This document shows positions 40,077 through 47,553 of a stretch of DNA of 49,030 nucleotides, one piece after another. The notes under the pieces are model-generated. The model saw only the letters and a list, made by a program, of their open reading frames with translations, ran no database searches and had not been told where the DNA came from. The DNA lies in NCBI RefSeq assembly GCF_023516615.1, contig NZ_JAMGBF010000073.1, positions 1 to 49,030 on the forward strand, given 5' to 3'. Made by a program: the position numbers and the translations under genes. Every line of letters begins with the position of its first letter. The first letter of the stretch is position 1. Source of the DNA: Streptomyces panaciradicis (GTDB lineage Bacteria; Actinomycetota; Actinomycetes; Streptomycetales; Streptomycetaceae).

Positions 40077-40538
40077 ATGAACGAGACGATCATCTGCGCC
40101 GTGGGCAACGTGGCGACCCGGCCGGTGTACCGGGAACTGGCCTCCGGGCCGTCGGCCCGGTTCCGGCTCGCGGTGACCGCGCGGTACCTGGACCGTGAGA
40201 ACAACACCTGGACCGACGGCCACACCAACTTCTTCACGGTGTGGGCCAACCGGCAGCTCGCCACGAACGCGGCGGCCTCCCTCAACGTGGGCGACCCCGT
40301 CGTCGTGCAGGGCAGGCTGAAGGTGCGCAGCGACGTGCGCGAGGGGCAGAACTGGACCTCGGCGGACCTCGACGCGATCGCGATCGGCCACGATCTCGCA
40401 CGCGGTACGTCGGCCTTCCGGCGGGCGGTCAGGACGGACCCGGCGGCAGCGGCACGGCAGCCCGAGCCCAACTGGGAGACACCGCCCGACGGTGAGGAGC
40501 CGGCCCAACAGGAGCCGGAAGCAGCCGCGGTGACGTGA
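40077..40538 (+). CDS. ssbB: Single-stranded DNA-binding protein SsbB
   Basis: This 153-residue SSB paralogue has an OB fold with METIICAVGNVATRPV-like start (MNETIICAVGNVATRPVYR), NTWTDGHTNFFTVWAN and VQGRLKVRSDVREGQ, but a short acidic tail (QQEPEAAAVT) instead of the DDxPF tip found in the main SSB. S. coelicolor SsbB is needed for chromosome segregation in sporulation, and there too it lies near the dynamin genes. AGGGAGGG 6-13 nt before the ATG marks the start; an upstream GTG at 39918 is not supported. A large hairpin follows. Confidence 0.9.
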   Translation: MNETIICAVGNVATRPVYRELASGPSARFRLAVTARYLDRENNTWTDGHTNFFTVWANRQLATNAAASLNVGDPVVVQGRLKVRSDVREGQNWTSADLDAIAIGHDLARGTSAFRRAVRTDPAAAARQPEPNWETPPDGEEPAQQEPEAAAVT

Positions 40539-40570
40539 TGTCAGACACCGTCCCGAGCTGACCGGACTGC

Positions 40571-40620
40571 GGCTTATCGGCGAATGCTCCCGAACAACAC
40601 GGTGGATTTGTCGATAAGCC
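40571..40620 (+). terminator. 14-bp stem hairpin after ssbB
   Basis: GGCTTATCGGCGAA (40571-40584) pairs with TTTGTCGATAAGCC (40607-40620) with two G-U pairs and a 22-nt loop. It lies 33 nt after the ssbB stop. The stem is A/T-richer than usual terminators and lacks a T-run, so another RNA role is possible. Confidence 0.55.
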
Positions 40621-40805
40621 CCGCCCGTGAACCCTCACGGCGATAACGATTCCGAGTCGGATCGGCCGTCCGATCATCGGACTTGTGAAGGGTGGTGCGT
40701 CGGATCCCTAGGATGCCGGGCATGGCTCCCGGGGCGCTCGGGGTCACTGATTCTGCTGGTGGGACCGTCCCCCCACACCGACGGGTCCTGCTCGAAGGGG
40801 AATTC

Positions 40806-42224
40806 GTGTTTTCTGCGTTCTCTGCGCTGTGCGCGCGCAGGCGAGGGGCCACGGCCCGGCTCGCCTCCGCGCTGGTGGTGTCCGGACTCGTGGCGGCCGG
40901 CGCGCTGACCGGTGCGGGCGCCGCCGTGGCCGCGGAGACCCCGCAGTCCCAGGGCGGGGCGACCGCCACCATAGGCGGGCTCAAGACATACGGCTCCGCG
41001 GTGATCCACGACAAGGTCGCGGGCGACCAGCAGGTCTCGGCGGGCCTGTTCGAGATGTCCGTCGACGGCGGCGGCACGCTGCAGACGTACTGCGTCGACC
41101 TGCACAACCCCACCCAGCGCGACGCCCGGTACCACGAGACCTCCTGGCGGGGGACCTCGCTCGGCGCCAACCGCGACGCCGGCAAGATCCGCTGGATCCT
41201 GCAGAACTCCTACCCGCAGGTCAACGACCTCGCGGCGCTCGCCGCCAAGGCGGGTGTCCGGGGCGGCCTGAGCGAGCAGGACGCGGCGGCCGGCACGCAG
41301 GTGGCCATCTGGCGCTACTCGGACGGCGCGGACGTCGACGCCGTCGACCCGCAGGCCGAGCGGCTCGCGGAATACCTGCAGAAGAGCGCCGTCGACGTGG
41401 CGGAGCCCAAGGCGTCGCTGACGCTCGACCCGCCCGCGGTCTCCGGGCACCCCGGCGAGCTCCTCGGCCCGGTGACCGTGCACACCGACGCGGCCGGGGT
41501 GACGGTGACCCCACCCGCCGACGCGGCCATCACGGGCGTGGAGATCGTCGACAAGGACGGCAAGCCGCTCACCACCGCGGCCGACGGCAGCCAGATCTTC
41601 TTCGACGTGCCCGAGGACGCGGCGGACGGCTCGGCCGAGCTGACCGTGCAGGGCTCGACCACCGTGCCGGTGGGCCGTGCCTTCACCTCCGAGAGCCGCA
41701 GCCAGACGCAGATCCTGGCCGGTTCCAGCGAGTCCACGGTCTCCGCGACCGCGAGCGCGAACTGGGCGAAGAAGGGGGCCGTGCCGGCACTGTCGGCGGC
41801 GCGGGACTGCGCCAAGGGCGGTGTCGACCTCACCGCGGCCAACAAGGGCGACGAGGCCTTCACGTTCTCCCTGATGGGGACCGAGTACAGCATTCCGGCG
41901 GGCGCGTCGCGCACGATGACGATCCCGCTGCAGGAGGACCAGCCGTACGACTTCGCCATCAAGGGGGCGGGCGGTCTCGAACAGCGTTTCAGCGGGATCC
42001 TCGACTGCAAGACGCAGGGCAGCGAGAGCGGCGACGCCGTCCAGACGCTCAGCGAGCCGAGCCCGGCGACGGTGGGCGGCATCGCCGACGACACCAACCT
42101 CGCCGCGACCGGTGGCAGCAGTACGACCCCGCTCATCGCGGGCGTCGCGATCGGCTTCGTGGTGATCGGCGGGGCGGCGCTGATCGTGATCCGTAAGAAG
42201 GAGGAGGCGCGGTCGCGGGGCTGA
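40806..42224 (+). CDS. Thioester-domain surface protein with LAATG sorting signal
   Basis: This 472-residue exported protein has a signal peptide (RLASALVVSGLVAAGALTGAGAAVAA), then a TQXA thioester domain with Cys96 in TYCVDLHN and Gln165 in GTQVAIW, the pair that forms an internal thioester in Gram-positive adhesins. Beta-sandwich-like domains follow, then the sorting signal LAATG, a hydrophobic helix and RKKEEARSRG, fitting class E sortase anchoring. The GTG at 40806 has GAAGGGG 5-11 nt upstream; earlier in-frame GTGs lack one. The gene is downstream of ssbB and upstream of the repeat protein. The reactive thioester could bind covalently to a host or surface amine; the ligand is unknown. 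Confidence 0.9.
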   Translation: MFSAFSALCARRRGATARLASALVVSGLVAAGALTGAGAAVAAETPQSQGGATATIGGLKTYGSAVIHDKVAGDQQVSAGLFEMSVDGGGTLQTYCVDLHNPTQRDARYHETSWRGTSLGANRDAGKIRWILQNSYPQVNDLAALAAKAGVRGGLSEQDAAAGTQVAIWRYSDGADVDAVDPQAERLAEYLQKSAVDVAEPKASLTLDPPAVSGHPGELLGPVTVHTDAAGVTVTPPADAAITGVEIVDKDGKPLTTAADGSQIFFDVPEDAADGSAELTVQGSTTVPVGRAFTSESRSQTQILAGSSESTVSATASANWAKKGAVPALSAARDCAKGGVDLTAANKGDEAFTFSLMGTEYSIPAGASRTMTIPLQEDQPYDFAIKGAGGLEQRFSGILDCKTQGSESGDAVQTLSEPSPATVGGIADDTNLAATGGSSTTPLIAGVAIGFVVIGGAALIVIRKKEEARSRG

Positions 42225-42284
42225 CGTGGCGGCTGCGCGGGGTTTTCCGTGCGAAGCGGTCGGGTCGGCGGGCAGGATGACCCC

Positions 42285-42647
42285 ATGACCAAGCCGTCGG
42301 CGTCACCGGAACACCGCCCTTCCTCGGGCTCCGTGCTGTCCCTGTGGTCGCAGGACTCCGTCCTGTCGATCGGCTCCGTGGGATCGGTCCTGTCGATCGG
42401 CTCTATCGGCTCGGCCCTCTCCGTCGCCTCGGTCGGCAGCACGCTGTCCGTGGGCTCCATCGGGTCGGCACTGTCGCTGATCTCGGCCGGGTCGTGGCTG
42501 AGCACGGGATCGCTGCTGTCCGCACAGTCCAGGTGGTCCGTCCTCTCCTTCCGCTCCACCCGAGCCTTCCGCGCGGCCGGAGCCGTGGGCGCCGTGGCCG
42601 TGGCCGCGGCGGCCCTCACCGCCCTCTCGCCGGGGCGACGGGGATGA
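42285..42647 (+). CDS. Serine-rich nonapeptide-repeat membrane protein
   Basis: This 120-residue protein has a short N-terminus, then eight units (residues 16-93) of nine residues with the pattern SxLS[hydrophobic]xSx[G/D], for example SVLSIGSVG, SALSVASVG and STLSVGSIG; one unit is shortened to six residues (SWLSTG). A hydrophobic helix (residues ~96-113) and GRR end the protein, suggesting a C-terminal membrane anchor without a signal peptide. The regular Leu and Ser spacing predicts a small beta-solenoid; it lacks the Asp/Gly pattern of calcium-binding RTX repeats. The start has AGGA 8 nt upstream. The next gene overlaps by ATGA. I do not recognise a functional family. Confidence 0.78.
   Translation: MTKPSASPEHRPSSGSVLSLWSQDSVLSIGSVGSVLSIGSIGSALSVASVGSTLSVGSIGSALSLISAGSWLSTGSLLSAQSRWSVLSFRSTRAFRAAGAVGAVAVAAAALTALSPGRRG
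42330..42563 (+). repeat. 27-bp coding repeats of the Ser nonapeptide protein
   Basis: About eight 27-bp units encode the nonapeptides. Neighbouring units near 42357-42410 are very similar at the DNA level (GTCCTGTCGATCGGCTC recurs), while the outer ones have diverged. Confidence 0.75.
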
Positions 42648-42868
42648 CGGCGGTACGCATGGCGGGGGCGGTGCTGGCCACATGGGTCACCCTGATCGTG
42701 CTCCTCCTCGCCCCCTCACTCCTGCCGGAACGCTGGCAGTACTACATCTACTCACCGGCCAGCGTCGGCCTGTGGATGCTGGCGATGCTCGTGGCGCCCT
42801 TCGTGGTCTGCGCCGCCGCCTGGCGATGGATCAGGACGGGCGCCGGACGCTCGAAAGAGGGCACCTGA
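42644..42868 (+). CDS. Small two-TM membrane protein
   Basis: This 74-residue protein has two membrane segments (GAVLATWVTLIVLLLAPSLL near 8-27 and SVGLWMLAMLVAPFVVCAAAW near 40-60), a short Trp/Tyr-rich connecting loop (PERWQYYIYSPA) and a basic tail. Its ATG overlaps the stop of the serine-repeat gene by ATGA, so the two are translationally coupled and may form a complex. No family is recognised. Confidence 0.72.
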   Translation: MTAVRMAGAVLATWVTLIVLLLAPSLLPERWQYYIYSPASVGLWMLAMLVAPFVVCAAAWRWIRTGAGRSKEGT

Positions 42869-42883
42869 CGGCTGTCCGGGCGG

Positions 42884-43336
42884 TCATCGCGGTGGCGGCC
42901 CGACCCCGCCCCACGCTTCGGCATGCTCGCGCAGGTAGTCGGCGAGTTCGGGAGGTTGGAGTTCGAGTGCCGCCAGGGCGGACGCGTCCAGCGCGATCCG
43001 GACCGGAGAGAAGTCTCCGGTGTCGGGATCGTTCAGCTCGGGACCGCCACGACGGGTCGGATCGATGTCCAGCACCTCGGCGCGGAAGTAGTGCTGTACG
43101 ACGGTGACCTTTTCGCCCGGCTCGGTCAGGGTCAGGAACTCGGTGGCAGCGCCGATCGTGGCGCCGATCTCTTCCATGACCTCGCGGCGCAGGGCCGCTT
43201 CGAGGTCGGCGTCATAGGGTTCGACGCCTCCGCCGACCGTCGCGTAGTAGGGCGAGCCACCCGGCCATCCCCGGCGCAGGAACACCAGGTGACCTTCATC
43301 CAGCAGGACCGCGCGAACCGTGTGACGGACCTTCAT
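42884..43336 (-). CDS. NUDIX hydrolase
   Basis: This 150-residue protein has the Nudix box (GGGVEPYDADLEAALRREV followed by MEEIGA; GX5EX7REUXEEXGU) near residues 36-58, with the Mg2+-binding glutamates intact, in a compact domain of normal length. Such enzymes hydrolyse nucleoside diphosphates linked to another group, often oxidised nucleotides or dinucleotides; the substrate is not determined here. It is convergent with the two-TM gene and divergent from ettA; the 264-bp region to ettA holds their promoters, but I see no clear operator. Confidence 0.87.
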   Translation of the reverse strand: MKVRHTVRAVLLDEGHLVFLRRGWPGGSPYYATVGGGVEPYDADLEAALRREVMEEIGATIGAATEFLTLTEPGEKVTVVQHYFRAEVLDIDPTRRGGPELNDPDTGDFSPVRIALDASALAALELQPPELADYLREHAEAWGGVGPPPR

Positions 43337-43600
43337 ACGCGCGACGATAGTGCGCCGGGGCCGGCCGGGAAGTCACCCGGCGCCTGGCGGGCGTCCGCGG
43401 GCCGTGCGAGGCCACCGGCGGGCGCGGGGTTGCCCCGGGTCGACCGACAGTGACCGTGAGTTACGGGCCGGGACGCCTGCCCTCGGTGAAGCCGCAGGTC
43501 AGAGCGGCACCGCCATACGCGTTTCCGTCCGGGGATGGACGTACGGCAAGATGGGGTGTATCTGCCCACTGCCAGATTTCAAGCTGCCGGACGGTTTCTC

Positions 43601-45265
<1,665 letters not shown>

Positions 45266-45267
45266 TC

Positions 45268-45681
45268 TTGCGCCATCTCTACCGCTGTCCCCTGCGCTGG
45301 TCGGACATGGACGCCTACGGCCATGTCAACAACGCGGTCTTCGTCCGCTACCTGGAGGAGGCCCGCATCGACTTCCTCTTCCGTCCGGAGAAGGACTTCA
45401 AGCAGGGGTCCGTGGTGGCCCGGCATGAGATCGACTACAAGCGGCAGCTCGTCCACCGGCACCACCCGGTGGACATCGAGCTGTGGGTCAGTCAGATACG
45501 CGCGGCGTCCTTCACCATCACCTACGAGGTGAAGGACGACGACGTGGTCTACGTGCGCGCCTCGACGGTCGTCGTGCCGTTCGACTTCGAGGCGCAGCGG
45601 CCGCGCCGGATCACCGCCGAGGAGCGGGAGTTCCTGGAGGAGTACCGGGACGAGGCCGAGGAGGAGGCCGTCGCCGCATGA
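45268..45681 (+). CDS. Hotdog-fold acyl-CoA thioesterase (4HBT/YbgC-like)
   Basis: This 137-residue protein has the hotdog motif RWSDMDAYGHVNNAVFVRYLEEAR, with the catalytic Asp of the DMDAYGHVNN loop that defines the 4-hydroxybenzoyl-CoA thioesterase/YbgC group, and the following ELWVSQIRAASFTITYEV strand. It hydrolyses acyl-CoA or acyl-ACP thioesters of unknown chain type. The TTG start begins 2 bp after the ettA stop, and its own stop overlaps the next ATG by ATGA, so ettA, this gene and the next are likely one operon. An acidic tail (EEYRDEAEEEAVAA) ends the protein. Confidence 0.86.
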   Translation: MRHLYRCPLRWSDMDAYGHVNNAVFVRYLEEARIDFLFRPEKDFKQGSVVARHEIDYKRQLVHRHHPVDIELWVSQIRAASFTITYEVKDDDVVYVRASTVVVPFDFEAQRPRRITAEEREFLEEYRDEAEEEAVAA

Positions 45682-46355
45682 CGGTGCTCCACCTCGCCGA
45701 CGAGGGGGAGGCGGCGGACCTCGCGGCCTTCCTCTCCCGGCTGATCCACTACGACCGTTCGGCGGCCGTGCGGCTGCAGGCCGCCGGTACCGCGCTCGCC
45801 GTCTTCGGGCGGCCCGCCTCCTTCGAGGTGCTGGCGATCCGCGCGGTGCGGCTCGCCAAGCCCTACGAGAACGGTCTCGACGTCACGCTCGACGTGACCG
45901 TCTCCGCCGGTGAACTCCTGGAGACGGTCGACGAGTCGGGCGCCACGGCCGCTGTTCCTGGCGCCGTGACCGGGCCGCCGTGGGCCGGCGTGCTGCCGCC
46001 GCGCGGCGGCTGGCGGCCGGAGTCCGGGCTGTCCGCGCCCGACGAACTGCGCGCGACGGTCGGCGCGGCGGTGGGCGAATTCCGGTCCCGTACCCAGGAG
46101 TTGACGCCCGAGCGGCGTACCAGGGCCGAACTCGACGCGATCGGGCGGGACATCTGGTCGCGCACGGTCGGGGACACGGCCCTGCCGGTCCGGGCCGTGC
46201 ACGCCGCCCAGTCCCTGGGGTTCCTGCGGCCCGGGGCGCCGGTCGACCTGTTCTCCTCGGGAGCGTGGCTGCGGCTGCGTACGCCCTACGGGTCCGTCGC
46301 CGTACGGCGGGCGGGGGTCGGGGCCGCGGCCCTGGGCGTCAGCGTCCGCCGCTGA
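45678..46355 (+). CDS. Hypothetical protein coupled to the thioesterase
   Basis: This 225-residue cytosolic protein without signal or membrane segments shows no catalytic motif I recognise. Visible parts are FLSRLIHYDRSAAVRLQAAGTALAVFG, a helical SRTQELTPERRTRAELDAIGRDIWSRTVG, and a C-terminal AWLRLRTPYGSVAVRRAG. Its ATG overlaps the thioesterase stop by ATGA, and it ends next to the convergent ABC ATPase gene. It may be conserved with ettA and the thioesterase in Streptomyces, which is inference from the tight coupling. Confidence 0.7.
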   Translation: MTVLHLADEGEAADLAAFLSRLIHYDRSAAVRLQAAGTALAVFGRPASFEVLAIRAVRLAKPYENGLDVTLDVTVSAGELLETVDESGATAAVPGAVTGPPWAGVLPPRGGWRPESGLSAPDELRATVGAAVGEFRSRTQELTPERRTRAELDAIGRDIWSRTVGDTALPVRAVHAAQSLGFLRPGAPVDLFSSGAWLRLRTPYGSVAVRRAGVGAAALGVSVRR

Positions 46356-47333
46356 TCACGTCCGGTCCTCGCTGTCGTCCGGGCGTACGGCGATGTGGTC
46401 GGGCTCCAGTTCCAGCGCGACGCGGTCGCGCATGCCCAGCGCCTCGGTGTACTCGGCGGGGAGCTGCAGACGGCCGGCGCGGTCGAGCATGGCGTACTCG
46501 CGGGCGACGACCGTCTCGTGGCCGGTGGTCTTGTCGACCTCGCTGCGGCGCAGGACCTCCGTGGAGGTGCGGCCGTCGCGGATGGCGACCGTGCGGCGGA
46601 CCTCGCCGGCGACCGCCTGGTCGTGGGTGACGATCACGATGGTGGTGCCCAGGCGTTCGTTGGCGGTGCGGAAGGCGGCGAAGACGTGTTCCGCGGTGTG
46701 CGAGTCGAGTTCGCCGGTGGGTTCGTCGGCGAGCAGGACCGCGGGGTCGTTGGCGAGGGCGACGGCGATGGCCACGCGCTGTTGCTGACCGCCGGACATC
46801 TGGTGCGGGCGGCGGTCGCGGCAGTCCGGGATCTCCAGCAACTCCAGCAGTTCCAGGGCGCGTTCGGCGTGCGCGCGGCGGGATGTGCGGGAGGCGCGGG
46901 AGCGGGTGCCGGCCAGCTGCATCGGCAGGGCGATGTTCTGGGCGGCGGTGAGGTAGGGCAGGAGGTTGCGGGACGTCTGCTGCCAGATGAAGCCGACGGT
47001 GGAGCGGCGGTAGGCGAGGCGGTCCTTCGCGGTCATCGTGAGCAGGTCCTGGCCCGCGACGCGGGCCGCGCCGGCGGTGGGGGTGTCGAGGCCGGCGAGG
47101 ATGTTCATGAGGGTGGACTTGCCGCTGCCCGACGCGCCCACCAGGGCCATGAGTTCGCCTTCGCGGACCAGGAGGTCGAGGCCCTGGAGGGCCTGGACCT
47201 CGATGCCGTCCGTGGTGAAGATGCGGACGAGGCGGTCGCAGGTGATGAGGGCGTCGTGGCCGTAGGCCGGGCGGGTGCGGGTGGATTTGGCGCGGGTCGT
47301 CAGGTCGGCGAGCGTGGGGTTGGTCGCGGTCAT
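46356..47333 (-). CDS. MacB/LolD-type ABC ATPase with AbrB-like C-terminal domain
   Basis: This protein of about 325 residues has a full ABC domain: Walker A GASGSGKST, Q-loop FIWQQTSRNLLPYL, signature MSGGQQQRVAIAVAL, Walker B VLLADEPTGELD and switch His in VTHDQAVAGEV. After residue ~270 there is a tail with REYAMLDRAGRLQLPAEYTE and MRDRVALELEPDHIAVRPD, which reads as a SpoVT-AbrB swapped-hairpin DNA-binding domain. ATPases of this class normally end after the ABC core. Its ATG at 47333 has AGGAG 9 nt upstream; the ATG at 47342 is too close to that site. The FtsX-like permease lies 220 bp upstream on the same strand, separated by hairpin repeats. The role may be exporter plus self-regulation. 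Confidence 0.84.
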   Translation of the reverse strand: MTATNPTLADLTTRAKSTRTRPAYGHDALITCDRLVRIFTTDGIEVQALQGLDLLVREGELMALVGASGSGKSTLMNILAGLDTPTAGAARVAGQDLLTMTAKDRLAYRRSTVGFIWQQTSRNLLPYLTAAQNIALPMQLAGTRSRASRTSRRAHAERALELLELLEIPDCRDRRPHQMSGGQQQRVAIAVALANDPAVLLADEPTGELDSHTAEHVFAAFRTANERLGTTIVIVTHDQAVAGEVRRTVAIRDGRTSTEVLRRSEVDKTTGHETVVAREYAMLDRAGRLQLPAEYTEALGMRDRVALELEPDHIAVRPDDSEDRT

Positions 47334-47449
47334 CGGGGTCATCTCCTGGGCGTCGCGTCGGTGAGGGGCCCGGGGGCGGGGGCGCCGTCACGGGGTTTCG
47401 CTCGCCCGCGCGGGCGGGGTGCCGCTGCGCCCACCCGTGCCGCCCCAGC

Positions 47450-47541
47450 GGCACGACTGCCCGCAGCTGGGTGGGCACGACTGCCCGCAGCTGGGTGGGC
47501 ACGACTGCCCGCAGCTGGGTGGGCACGACTGCCCGCAGCCG
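47450..47541 (-). repeat. 24-bp tandem hairpin repeats between permease and ATPase
   Basis: Three full copies and a partial fourth copy of a 24-bp unit (47450-47473, 47474-47497, 47498-47521, 47522-47541) occupy the spacer of the ABC operon. Each unit contains the hairpin GGGCA-CGAC-TGCCC. I recall this sequence as a recurrent Streptomyces repeat. It may modulate expression of the two genes separately. Confidence 0.8.
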
Positions 47542-47553
47542 GGGCCAGGTGGG

